The notes under the pieces were generated by a model. It did no database searches. It was not told the DNA's origin and saw only the letters and a program-made list of their open reading frames with translations. A program made the position numbers and the translations under genes. From an uncultured Methylococcaceae bacterium (GTDB lineage: Bacteria > Pseudomonadota > Gammaproteobacteria > Methylococcales > Methylomonadaceae), in the NCBI GenBank assembly GCA_903917345.1, contig CAIXAE010000003.1, forward strand, positions 80,680-144,679: 64,000 bases of DNA, given 5' to 3'. Shown here in pieces: positions 48,774-58,028 of the stretch (position 1 is its first letter; each line of letters opens with the position of its first letter).

Positions 48774-51380
48774 ATGAAAAGAAAGTTAGCTATCCTATTT
48801 GTTGTCGCATTACTTGTTGCCGTCAATTTTAGTATTTGGAGTTACATCAATAACCCCTTGCAATTGCAGCCATGGACAAAAACGACCATGGGGGTCACTT
48901 ACGACCCGCTTCGTAAGGAAGATACGCAAACAGGTGACTCCTTTCCTAGCGAAGCAGATATCGATAGTGATTTAGCGTTATTATCTAATAAAGTTCATGC
49001 GGTGCGTACTTATAGTATGCTCAAAGGACAGGATAAGATTCCAGAATTAGCCAGTAAACACAATCTTAATGTCACCTTGGGTGCGTGGATTGATGGCAAT
49101 TTAGAGAAGAATCGCATCGAGGTGGATACTTTAATTCGTGTCGCTCAGCAAAATAATCCTCGCGTTATCAGATTGATGGTCGGTAATGAAGTTATCTTAA
49201 GAGATGAAATTCCTAAATCAGCATTAATTGATTATATCCGTGAAGTTAAAAAGGTAGCTAATCGCCCTGTTAGTACTTCTGAAACATGGGATGTCTGGTT
49301 AAAAAATCCTGATTTAGTGGATGAAGTTGATTTTATCGCGATGCATATCTTGCCGTATTGGGAAGGTATTGCAGCAGAGGATGCGGTTGATTACGCTTTC
49401 GAAAGATATCATGAAGTGGCTAAGGCATTTCCTAATAAGCCTATTATTATTACAGAAGTGGGTTGGCCATCAGATGGTCAGCCATTTAAACATTCAGAAG
49501 CCTCAGTTTCAAATCAAGCACGATTCTTACGTGAGTTTTTAAATAGAGCCGATGCCGAAAAAGTGACTTACTACATTGTAGAAGCCTTTGATCAACCTTG
49601 GAAAAAATCGATAGAAGGTTCCGCGGGTGCTTATTGGGGTATCTTTAATGCGGATCGTCAGCCTAAATATCCCATGGACGGTGACGTCATTACCATGCCA
49701 GGTTGGAAAAACTGGGCGGTGGGTGCGGCTGTTATCAGTTTTATATTGATTGGTTTGATTCTATTCACGCGTGGTACTTTAAAATTGCCTGGCGTAGTGT
49801 TCTTAGCCTTAATCGCTAACTTGTCGGTATCGGTAATTTTTTGGTCGGCCTCTATTGGCGCTCAACAATATCAGACTAAACTCGGCATTGTATTCTGGGG
49901 GCTCATGTTATTAATGCAGGCCATGGCTGTGATTATCTTGCTGATTGAGAGCTTAGAGATTGCCGAAGTGATTTGGCACAAGAAAACCGCCAGAGCTTTC
50001 CAGCCATTAGTGCCGACTGAAAGCTTTAGATATCCTAAAGTGTCTTTGCATTTACCGATTCATAACGAACCACCGATGATGGTGCGTAAAACACTGGAAG
50101 CATTAGCCAAAGTAGATTATCCCAACTTAGAAGTTTTAGTGATGGATAATAACACTAAAGATCCTGAGGTTTGGGAACCTGTGCGTGATGATTGTGAGAG
50201 ATTGGGGCCTATGTTCCGTTTCTTCCACTTAGAAAATTGGCCCGGTTTTAAAGCGGGTGCAATTAACCATGCGTTAGAACAAACAGCTGATGATGCTGAG
50301 ATTATTGCCGTTATCGACAGTGACTATGTGTTATCACCTGATTGGTTGAAATCTATGGTGCCTTATTTTGATAATGAGAATGTGGGCTTTATTCAATCGC
50401 CACAAGATTATCGCGACAGAGATCAAAGTACCTTTAAATCTTTCTGTTATTGGGAATATGCAGGTTTCTTTAATATCGGTATGGTCCAAAGAAACGAATA
50501 TAACGCCATTATCCAACATGGCACCATGACCATGATCAAAAAGTCAGCTTTATTAGAAGTGGGTAACTGGGCTGAATGGTGTATCTGTGAAGACAGTGAA
50601 TTAGGTCTAAGATTATATGAGGCGGGTTACGATTCGGTTTATGTCAAAGACTCGTTTGGTCGCGGTTTAATGCCAGACACCATGTCAGGTTATATGACCC
50701 AACGTTTCCGCTGGGTGTATGGCGCGATGCAAATTATTAAAGGCCACTGGCGTAGTTTTATACCGACTAAAGCATCGCCCTTAACCTCTGCACAACGCTA
50801 TTACTTTGTGGCGGGTTGGTTGCCTTGGTTCTCTGATGCTTTAGCCTTATTATTTACCTCGGCTAGTTTAATTTTAACCGCTATTATCATGACGGATCCT
50901 ATCCATAGTGAGTTACCGGCTAATGTATTCTTAATGCCGACCGTGGGCTTATTTAGCTTTAAGATTTTACGCGGCTTATGGTTATATCAAGCGCGTGTTC
51001 CTTGTTCTATTTGGGAATCTTTAGGAGCTGCTCTGTCCGGTTTAGCCTTAACGCATACGGTAGCGAGAGGCACGATACAAGGCTTATTTACCTCGGGTAA
51101 ACCGTTTATGCGTACGCCTAAATATGAAAAGAAAGGCGCTTTATTTTTAGGTTTAGTCACCATTAGACAAGAGTTATTTTTATTATTCTTGTTAAGTATC
51201 AGTATTATTGCGATGGCCTGTATTGACCATTTTGATAATTTGAGTGGTCGCTTGTGGATTGCTGTTTTATCTGTGCAGGCCGTGCCTTATTTAGCCGCTT
51301 TAGTAACTTTATTAATCAGTATTGCACCGAGTTACAGCAAACAAGGTCAATTAGACGCTGAAGCATTAGACGAAGAATAA
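48774..51380 (+). CDS. GH17-GT2 fusion, NdvB-like beta-glucan synthase
   Basis: The 868-residue protein fuses a periplasmic glycoside hydrolase/transglycosylase domain to a membrane glycosyltransferase. After an N-terminal helix (about 5-22), a GH17 domain (about 38-305) carries the acid/base Glu139 in VGNEV and nucleophile Glu228 in TEVGWPS. Two or three helices follow (about 315-405). A GT2 domain (about 420-665) has Asp515 and Asp517 in DSD, Asp607 in EDSELG and QRFRW (643-647), then more helices. This plan matches NdvB-type enzymes for cyclic or branched beta-1,3-glucans. The small hairpin TCGCTTTAAGCGA lies 13 bp before the ATG. Product unproven. Confidence 0.88.
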   Translation: MKRKLAILFVVALLVAVNFSIWSYINNPLQLQPWTKTTMGVTYDPLRKEDTQTGDSFPSEADIDSDLALLSNKVHAVRTYSMLKGQDKIPELASKHNLNVTLGAWIDGNLEKNRIEVDTLIRVAQQNNPRVIRLMVGNEVILRDEIPKSALIDYIREVKKVANRPVSTSETWDVWLKNPDLVDEVDFIAMHILPYWEGIAAEDAVDYAFERYHEVAKAFPNKPIIITEVGWPSDGQPFKHSEASVSNQARFLREFLNRADAEKVTYYIVEAFDQPWKKSIEGSAGAYWGIFNADRQPKYPMDGDVITMPGWKNWAVGAAVISFILIGLILFTRGTLKLPGVVFLALIANLSVSVIFWSASIGAQQYQTKLGIVFWGLMLLMQAMAVIILLIESLEIAEVIWHKKTARAFQPLVPTESFRYPKVSLHLPIHNEPPMMVRKTLEALAKVDYPNLEVLVMDNNTKDPEVWEPVRDDCERLGPMFRFFHLENWPGFKAGAINHALEQTADDAEIIAVIDSDYVLSPDWLKSMVPYFDNENVGFIQSPQDYRDRDQSTFKSFCYWEYAGFFNIGMVQRNEYNAIIQHGTMTMIKKSALLEVGNWAEWCICEDSELGLRLYEAGYDSVYVKDSFGRGLMPDTMSGYMTQRFRWVYGAMQIIKGHWRSFIPTKASPLTSAQRYYFVAGWLPWFSDALALLFTSASLILTAIIMTDPIHSELPANVFLMPTVGLFSFKILRGLWLYQARVPCSIWESLGAALSGLALTHTVARGTIQGLFTSGKPFMRTPKYEKKGALFLGLVTIRQELFLLFLLSISIIAMACIDHFDNLSGRLWIAVLSVQAVPYLAALVTLLISIAPSYSKQGQLDAEALDEE

Positions 51381-51393
51381 GCAGATATTCTCG

Positions 51394-52911
51394 ATGACAT
51401 TGATACGCCAAGATGATTTTATTCAAAGTATTGCCGATGCCTTGCAATATATTTCTTACTATCATCCTTTGGATTTTATTCAAGCGTTAAACGCGGCGTA
51501 TCAAAAAGAAGAAAGTCCCGCTGCGAAAGATGCCATGGCGCAGATCTTAATAAACTCCCGCTTATGTGCAGAGGGCCATCGGCCAATTTGCCAAGATACC
51601 GGCATCGTGACGGTGTTTATTAAAGTCGGCATGGATGTGCAATGGGCGAGTCAGCTCAGTATTATTGATATGGTTAATCAAGGTGTCAGGCAAGCTTATA
51701 GTCACCCTGATAATGTTTTACGCGCATCCATACTTAAAGATCCCGCTGGTAAACGAATTAATACTCGAGACAATACCCCTGCTGTTGTGCACATGGAGTT
51801 AGTGTTAGGAGACAAAGTGGTCGTTGAAATCGCGGCAAAAGGTGGTGGATCAGAGGCTAAATCGAAATTTGTGATGCTAAACCCCTCTGACAGTATTGTT
51901 GATTGGGTGCTTAAAACTGTACCGACAATGGGTGCGGGTTGGTGTCCTCCAGGCATATTAGGGATTGGCATTGGCGGAACAGCAGAAAAAGCTATGTTGT
52001 TAGCTAAACAGGCTTGTATGGAATCTATTGATATACAAGATCTCATTGCAAAAGGCCCTGAGAATGCGCTTGAAGAATTGCGATTAGAGCTTTATGAAAA
52101 GGTCAATGCCCTAGGCATTGGTGCGCAAGGTTTGGGCGGATTAACTACCGTGCTAGACATAAAGATTAAAGATTATCCTACCCACGCGGCTAATAAGCCA
52201 GTCGCGATTATTCCTAATTGTGCCGCTACTCGTCATGCCCATTTTATTTTAGATGGCTCAGGTCCAGCAGAATTTACACCGCCGCGCCTAGAAGATTGGC
52301 CGAGTATTACTTGGGAAGCCGGTGCGACGGCTAGACGCGTTAATTTAGATACTATCACCCCCGCAGAAGTGGCTACATGGCAATTAGGTGAAACCTTATT
52401 ATTAAGTGGAACGATGCTAACGGGGCGTGATGCCGCGCATAAACGTTTGGTGGATATGATTGCGGGAGGTGAATCTTTACCTGTCGATTTTACTAATAAG
52501 TTTATCTATTATGTGGGCCCAGTTGATCCCGTGCGTGATGAAGTGGTAGGACCAGCAGGTCCAACGACGGCAACCCGTATGGATAAATTTACTGAAACCA
52601 TGCTTTCGGAAACAGGCCTAATAGGTATGATTGGTAAATCAGAGCGCGGGCAAGTTGCGATAGATGCGATCAAAAAGCATCAAGCCGTTTACTTAATGGC
52701 TGTAGGTGGTGCAGCTTATTTAGTTTCAAAAGCTATCAAAAAATCTCGCATAGTTGCCTTTGCTGATTTAGGCATGGAAGCGATCCACGAGTTTGTGGTA
52801 GAGGATATGCCCGTTACTGTAGCTGTCGATACCTTAGGTCAATCTATTCATCAAATCGCCCCTAAGATTTGGCAAAATAAGATAGGGAAGATACCTGTAG
52901 TGCTTGCCTGA
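51394..52911 (+). CDS. fumA: Fumarate hydratase, class I (iron-sulfur)
   Basis: Class I fumarases use a 4Fe-4S cluster to hydrate fumarate to malate in the TCA cycle. The 505-residue protein holds both the alpha (1 to about 280) and beta (about 330-505) regions in one chain. The cluster cysteines lie in RPICQDTGI, CAATRHAHF-containing PNCAATRHAHF and the GAGWCPPGILGIGIGG segment. C-terminal DPVRDEVVGPAGPTTATRMD is typical of the beta part. It starts 13 bp after the glucan synthase, which has no evident functional link. Tartrate dehydratase is a related possibility, but fumarase fits better. Confidence 0.92.
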   Translation: MTLIRQDDFIQSIADALQYISYYHPLDFIQALNAAYQKEESPAAKDAMAQILINSRLCAEGHRPICQDTGIVTVFIKVGMDVQWASQLSIIDMVNQGVRQAYSHPDNVLRASILKDPAGKRINTRDNTPAVVHMELVLGDKVVVEIAAKGGGSEAKSKFVMLNPSDSIVDWVLKTVPTMGAGWCPPGILGIGIGGTAEKAMLLAKQACMESIDIQDLIAKGPENALEELRLELYEKVNALGIGAQGLGGLTTVLDIKIKDYPTHAANKPVAIIPNCAATRHAHFILDGSGPAEFTPPRLEDWPSITWEAGATARRVNLDTITPAEVATWQLGETLLLSGTMLTGRDAAHKRLVDMIAGGESLPVDFTNKFIYYVGPVDPVRDEVVGPAGPTTATRMDKFTETMLSETGLIGMIGKSERGQVAIDAIKKHQAVYLMAVGGAAYLVSKAIKKSRIVAFADLGMEAIHEFVVEDMPVTVAVDTLGQSIHQIAPKIWQNKIGKIPVVLA

Positions 52912-53060
52912 TTCTTTTTTTACTTCAGTTGATTAAAGTGTATTGTGTTCTTTGATATCTGCAATTTATAAGTTTTCCTTATTTTTATATACCTAGCCTA
53001 GCCAACTATTATGTCATCATGCACTTATTAGCGTATTGATTGACTAAAGGAGTCTTTTAG

Positions 53061-53099
53061 GTGCTAATAATTACTTTGACTCATTCTTTAAATACATGA
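53061..53099 (+). CDS. Possible 12-residue leader ORF overlapping the next gene
   Basis: GTG at 53061, preceded by AAGGAG at the right distance, opens a 12-codon frame (VLIITLTHSLNT) ending in TGA at 53097-53099. That stop overlaps the ATG of the hydrolase (ATGA). The hydrolase has no ribosome site of its own and its frame has no alternative start upstream. So the leader may couple its translation. Inference from layout only. Confidence 0.4.
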   Translation: MLIITLTHSLNT

Positions 53100-53971
53100 A
53101 ACCTTGGTGCATTAAAATAGCAATTGGAGTGTTGGTTATCGTGTTATCAATTATTTACGGGCTTAAGCCCATGTCAGTTAATGCCCTAAATTACGTGGTT
53201 TGGAAGTATTCCACACCAATTAAGTCCCAAACCGGTAGTATTGATTATCAAGGGGCTCACATTCATTATGTATCGTATGGGCAAGGTGCACCGCTATTGT
53301 TGTTACACGGGGGGTTAAGTAATAAGCTCAGCTGGTTTTCTCAAGTGCCTTGGTTGGTTGAGTCTGGCCGACAAGTTATCTTAATTGATACCCGAGGGCA
53401 TGGCTATTCTACGCACGGTGACGCAAAACTCAGTTATGAAATCTTCGCCGAAGACACCTTACAAGTCCTTAATCAATTGGGTATACAACGTACAGATATT
53501 ATTGGCTGGAGTGATGGAGGTATTATTGCTTTATTATTGGGCTTACATGCACCTGATCGGATAGGTAAGATTGTGGCGATAAGTGCTAATTTTCATCCTT
53601 CAGGTGTGATACTAGAAGCGGATAGCACACAAAAATATGCGTATGGCTCTATTTTTAAAACGCTTAAAGATAAGTCACGTGCTTGGTGGTCTGGAGCTGG
53701 TGATAAGCACGCCGAATTAGAAACCGAAATTAATGAGCTCTGGCATGTGGCACCGCAAATGACGCATACACATTTAAACTCCATCACCGCGCCAACCTTA
53801 GTAGTGGTTGGTGAAAATGATATGATTGATTTAGGGCATTCTCGGGTGTTGGCACAGAAGGTTGCACAAGGGCGCTTGGAGATTATTCCACAAGCGGGCC
53901 ATGCCGCACCGATAACCCATGCCGATGAGTTGAATAAATTAATCTCGGTATTCTTAGATATCAAGCAATAG
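53096..53971 (+). CDS. Membrane-anchored alpha/beta hydrolase
   Basis: The 291-residue protein has an uncleaved-looking N-terminal hydrophobic helix (about 6-22), then an alpha/beta hydrolase fold: LLLLHGGLSNKLSW, DTRGHGYS, the nucleophile Ser139 in GWSDGG, the acid in VVGENDMID and the histidine in PQAGHAAP. It is likely exported and held at the periplasmic face. It lies 43 bp before a VirJ-like gene and upstream of mprF, so a role in envelope lipid turnover is suggested by context, not by sequence. The start ATG overlaps the leader ORF stop. Substrate unknown. Confidence 0.85.
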   Translation: MKPWCIKIAIGVLVIVLSIIYGLKPMSVNALNYVVWKYSTPIKSQTGSIDYQGAHIHYVSYGQGAPLLLLHGGLSNKLSWFSQVPWLVESGRQVILIDTRGHGYSTHGDAKLSYEIFAEDTLQVLNQLGIQRTDIIGWSDGGIIALLLGLHAPDRIGKIVAISANFHPSGVILEADSTQKYAYGSIFKTLKDKSRAWWSGAGDKHAELETEINELWHVAPQMTHTHLNSITAPTLVVVGENDMIDLGHSRVLAQKVAQGRLEIIPQAGHAAPITHADELNKLISVFLDIKQ

Positions 53972-54014
53972 CCATAATGCTTAAAGTCTCATAACACTTA
54001 GGTTTTAAATACAT

Positions 54015-55349
54015 ATGAAACTAAAAAAAATAGTCTTAGTTGTCTTACTCTTCAGTTTCATTATCTTGAGTTTAGTGGTCTTTGCTAACCTTAAGGCACT
54101 TGTCTTTAATAAAACCATCCAAACAGATGTCTTAGGCCCCGTCACTGTTTCTCAACCTTTATGGGCTTCAAAAGGTTTAGTGATTGCTTTTGTGGATTTT
54201 AAGTCTTATTCCAAAAAGTCTTTACAGCACAAGTTAGCTGTCAGTGGAGATACCATTGCGTTGATTGATAGTTCGCTCGTGTTTAATAAATTTACGATTC
54301 AAACAAGGGAATGTTTATCTAATGAATGGTTATCCAGTTTGGTGGGGTCTTTAACTAAAGCGTTTCCCGATGCGGCAATAAAGCATACGGTTGTGGCGGG
54401 TATGTCGGAAGGAGCGTTGTTGCCGTTTTTAAGTGCACAAGCGAATATGGTTGAGCCAGCCAGTTATGTTTCTGTAGGATTTTCTGTGCAGTTACCGAAG
54501 AATTTGGTGTTATGTCCTAGTCTAGCTGATCAATTTAGTTCAAAAGCCCAAAATTTATCAACGGTCTCCTCTAAAAACTGGCAAGTACTATGGGCAGATC
54601 AACCGGATTCTGAAACCGGTGTCTTTATTAAATCCTTAGGCAAGGTTAATACCCAAATTGCCCCTTACGATACACCGTTAGATACTTTATTATTATCAGC
54701 GCTTACGGTGCCAGTCAATACTGAATCGCCACCTATGCCTGTGGTAGAAATACCGGTAAAAGCGGATGTGGATAATGTGACACTGTTTTATTCCGGTGAT
54801 GGGGGGTGGCGAGATTTGGATAGAACTATCGCGGGTGAAATGGCGGCTTTAAACTATCCTGTTGTCGGTGTGGATGTGTTGCGATATTTTTGGGCGCACA
54901 AAACGCCTGAGCAAGCGGCGACAGATTTGTCCGCGACCATGGCGTATTACCGACAAAATTGGAATGTTAAACGGTTTGTATTGACTGGTTATTCCTTTGG
55001 TGCAGATATTTTGCCAGTTTTATATAACCGATTACCTCAGCAAGATAAAGAAAGTGTGTCTTTGTTGGTTTTGATTGCCTTAGCGAGTTCTGCAGATTTT
55101 GAGATTCATGTGACAGGTTGGTTAGGTCAAAGTGCGGGTGAATTCGATTTAGCTCCAGAACTTGCACAGATACCTAAAAATAAAATCTTATGTATTTATG
55201 GCAGTGATGAAAAAGCTGAAACCGCTTGTCTGGATATAGATAATACGGAGGCTAAGATATTAGAGTTACCCGGTGGGCATCATTTTGATCAGGATTATCC
55301 CAAGCTGACTCAGAAAATCTTAGATGTTTATCAACAAAAAGGCATTTAA
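54015..55349 (+). CDS. VirJ/AcvB-family protein (likely aminoacyl-phosphatidylglycerol hydrolase)
   Basis: The 444-residue protein has an N-terminal export signal or anchor (about 5-27) and a duplicated plan: an amino-terminal hydrolase-like half (to about 220) and a C-terminal VirJ domain with LFYSGDGGWRDLDR, GVDVLRYFWAHKTPEQAA and the nucleophile Ser327 in GYSFGAD; histidine in PGGHHFDQDY. AcvB of Agrobacterium, the founder, hydrolyses lysyl-phosphatidylglycerol in the periplasm and is encoded beside lpiA/mprF. The same pairing occurs here, 23 bp before mprF, which supports that activity. Confidence 0.88.
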   Translation: MKLKKIVLVVLLFSFIILSLVVFANLKALVFNKTIQTDVLGPVTVSQPLWASKGLVIAFVDFKSYSKKSLQHKLAVSGDTIALIDSSLVFNKFTIQTRECLSNEWLSSLVGSLTKAFPDAAIKHTVVAGMSEGALLPFLSAQANMVEPASYVSVGFSVQLPKNLVLCPSLADQFSSKAQNLSTVSSKNWQVLWADQPDSETGVFIKSLGKVNTQIAPYDTPLDTLLLSALTVPVNTESPPMPVVEIPVKADVDNVTLFYSGDGGWRDLDRTIAGEMAALNYPVVGVDVLRYFWAHKTPEQAATDLSATMAYYRQNWNVKRFVLTGYSFGADILPVLYNRLPQQDKESVSLLVLIALASSADFEIHVTGWLGQSAGEFDLAPELAQIPKNKILCIYGSDEKAETACLDIDNTEAKILELPGGHHFDQDYPKLTQKILDVYQQKGI

Positions 55350-55372
55350 TAAATTAATGATAAGAGTTTGTG

Positions 55373-57955
55373 ATGAGTCAAGACAACTTAAGTCGGATAG
55401 TACATAAGGTCGCGCATTTACTGCCCGTTATCTTATTTTCGGTTGCTTTGTATATTGTGCATAAGCAAATTAACGCTCATGAATTACGAGATATTACGGC
55501 GACCCTAAAAGCAACGCCCATCACTATTCTGATGTTAGCAACTTTTGTAACAGTGATTAATTATTGGGTACTAGCGGCTTATGACTGGTTGGCTTTGCGT
55601 TATACCGGCCATAATAAAATCCCGTTATTTAAAATGATGGCTACGGCCTTATTAAGCTATGCCATTAGTAATAACACTGGGCATGCCTGGGCAGCGGGTG
55701 GCTCCATTCGGTATCGATTTTATTCAAAATGGGGCGTGCCTGGCTGGGATATTTTAAAAATATCTTTTTTTCAAGCCATCACTTATTTGCTAGGTGCGTT
55801 GACTTTAGGTTTAGTAGGTAGTTTGGTATTACCCTATTATTTACCCAGCAAGATACCTGTGCCTGATGCTCTTCATTATGTGAGTCTTATTTGTACGGTC
55901 TTTTTATTGGCGTATTGGCTCGTGGTACTACTTTGGCGCAAGCCTTTGTTAATAAGAGGCATCGAGTTTAACTTTCCTGCACCCCTCATCGCATTTTGGC
56001 AAACGTTAGTTGCTAGTTTAGATGTTATTCTTTCTTCATTAGTGCTTTGGGTATTGCTGCTCGGTAAAGTGCATATTGATTTTAGTGCTTTTATGGTGGT
56101 ATTTGTCGTGGCTCAAGTTGTGGGCGTGATGAGTCAAGTACCAGGCGGTATTGGAGTATTTGAAGGCGTATTTTTGCTGTTAATGCATGATGTCGCGGCA
56201 AAAGATCAGCATTTAATATTGATAGGTGCTTTGCTTTTATACCGTGTTATTTATTATTTCTTACCGTTATTGTTGGCAGGTATTAGTCTATTTGCTTATG
56301 AGGTTTATAGTCGCCGTAAGATTTTAAGTACCGGAGCAGGTGCGCTTCAAAAAATTTTGTCGGCAATCGTGCCACAGTTATATTCCTTTTTATTGTTATT
56401 AGCCGGTGCTTTGTTATTGGTTTCTGGTGCTCTGCCGACTAGTCCTGAAGTTGTTGAGTCTATACGAGATATTGTGCCCTTACCCGTCTTAGAGTTATCG
56501 CACTTAACGGGTAGTTTGGTTGGTGTTTTATTACTTTTGTTAGCACGAGGTATTTGGCTAAAGATAGATGTGGCTTGGTATGGCAGCATAGGGTTGTTAG
56601 GACTCGGTATTTTGACCTCTTTATTAAAAGGTTTTGATTGGCATGAGGCGATTGTTTTAAGCATTATTTTATTAATGATGGTACCGACTAAGGCGCATTT
56701 TCAGCGCCAATCTTCCTTATTGCATCTACCTTATTCTATGAGTTGGCTGGCTTCTGTGGCGATGGTGTTAGTAGGCTGTGTCTGGTTGGGATTTTTTTCT
56801 TATCGAGATGTGCAATTCTCTCAGGATCTATGGTGGCAGTTTTCTTATGAAGGCAATGCGCCAAGGTTTCAGCGGGCTTTTTTAATGATAATTATCGTAA
56901 TTGTCGCTTATGCCTTATCTTATTTATTAAGTGTGGCTCCGCCAAAATATCGCTTAAAACCAACTGCTACCGATTTAATGATGGCTAAAGAAATCATTAT
57001 GAATAGTAGTGACACCCAAGGTTATCTAGCGTTATTGGGTGATAAATATCTGTTTTGGAATGAAGCGCATGATGCTTTTATTATGTATGCCATCACATCG
57101 CAATTTTGGATTGCGATGGGCAATCCAGTGGGTAATAAAGCCGCAATTGAAGAATTACTGTATGGATTCTTAGAGCATGCGGATCAATACGGTGCTAAAG
57201 CAGTTTTTTATCAAACCAGTGAAGCATGGTTGCCTGCTTATTTGGAGTTAGGCTTATCTTTATTTAAATTGGGTGAAGAGGCCTTGGTGGATTTAACGAA
57301 TTTTAGTCTGCAAGGTAAACAGCGCGAAAATCAACGGAGTGCAATCAATAAGTTTACTAAATTAGGTTTTAGTTTTGAGATCTTATCAGGGGCAGTCGTT
57401 GAGAATGTTTTACCGCAGTTGCGTCAAATTTCTGATGCGTGGTTGTCCCATAAAAACACCCGCGAAAAAGGCTTTTCTTTGGGGTTCTTTGAAGAGGGTT
57501 ACATCAAGAATTGTGACGTAGCTGTTATAAAAGATGAGGCAGGAAATATTAAAGCATTTGCCAATTTGTGGCTCACTTCAGATAAAGCTCAGTTATCGGT
57601 AGATTTAATGCGCTATCAGCCTAACACTCCTAACGGCATTATGGATTACTTGTTTGCTGAGCTGATGTTGTGGGGAAAAGCTGAAAATTATCAGTGGTTT
57701 TGTTTAGGGATGGCGCCTTTAGCGGGTTTAAATAATCGTCCTTTGTCGCCTTTGTGGAATAAAGTCGGTGCTACGCTGTTTAAAAAGGGTGAGCATTTTT
57801 ATAACTTTGAAGGTTTGTATGAATATAAGGCTAAGTATGCGCCGCAATGGCATCCACGCTATTTAGCTGCGCCTGCTGGATTGTCGGTGCCTTTTATTTT
57901 AATGCAGATTGCCCGTATTATTTCAGGAGGCTGGCAAGGCATTTTTGGTAAATAA
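55373..57955 (+). CDS. mprF: Phosphatidylglycerol lysyltransferase/flippase MprF
   Basis: MprF (LpiA) transfers an aminoacyl group, usually lysine, from tRNA to phosphatidylglycerol and flips the product, lowering surface negative charge and raising resistance to cationic peptides and acid. The 860-residue protein has about twelve to fourteen N-terminal membrane helices (to about 525) with QVPGGIGVFEGVF, the flippase signature. A C-terminal cytoplasmic GNAT-like synthase domain (about 545-855) has MGNPVGNKAAIEELL and FCLGMAPLAGL. Start ATG at 55373 (AAGAG 6 bp upstream); GTG at 55370 is an alternative. Lipid specificity (Lys or Ala) cannot be read from the sequence. Confidence 0.93.
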   Translation: MSQDNLSRIVHKVAHLLPVILFSVALYIVHKQINAHELRDITATLKATPITILMLATFVTVINYWVLAAYDWLALRYTGHNKIPLFKMMATALLSYAISNNTGHAWAAGGSIRYRFYSKWGVPGWDILKISFFQAITYLLGALTLGLVGSLVLPYYLPSKIPVPDALHYVSLICTVFLLAYWLVVLLWRKPLLIRGIEFNFPAPLIAFWQTLVASLDVILSSLVLWVLLLGKVHIDFSAFMVVFVVAQVVGVMSQVPGGIGVFEGVFLLLMHDVAAKDQHLILIGALLLYRVIYYFLPLLLAGISLFAYEVYSRRKILSTGAGALQKILSAIVPQLYSFLLLLAGALLLVSGALPTSPEVVESIRDIVPLPVLELSHLTGSLVGVLLLLLARGIWLKIDVAWYGSIGLLGLGILTSLLKGFDWHEAIVLSIILLMMVPTKAHFQRQSSLLHLPYSMSWLASVAMVLVGCVWLGFFSYRDVQFSQDLWWQFSYEGNAPRFQRAFLMIIIVIVAYALSYLLSVAPPKYRLKPTATDLMMAKEIIMNSSDTQGYLALLGDKYLFWNEAHDAFIMYAITSQFWIAMGNPVGNKAAIEELLYGFLEHADQYGAKAVFYQTSEAWLPAYLELGLSLFKLGEEALVDLTNFSLQGKQRENQRSAINKFTKLGFSFEILSGAVVENVLPQLRQISDAWLSHKNTREKGFSLGFFEEGYIKNCDVAVIKDEAGNIKAFANLWLTSDKAQLSVDLMRYQPNTPNGIMDYLFAELMLWGKAENYQWFCLGMAPLAGLNNRPLSPLWNKVGATLFKKGEHFYNFEGLYEYKAKYAPQWHPRYLAAPAGLSVPFILMQIARIISGGWQGIFGK

Positions 57956-57960
57956 ATAGA

Positions 57961-57988
57961 CTTGAAAAAAAAATACGCGTCCCCAAAT
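57961..57988 (+). promoter_or_regulatory. Sigma-32 heat-shock promoter of htpG
   Basis: CTTGAAA (57961-57967), a 13-bp spacer and CCCCAAAT (57981-57988) match the RpoH consensus CTTGAAA/CCCCATNT. It begins 5 bp after the mprF stop and ends 40 bp before htpG. Confidence 0.8.
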
Positions 57989-58028
57989 AGTGTGAAACAT
58001 TTTATAACCACTACTAAGGATTACTATT

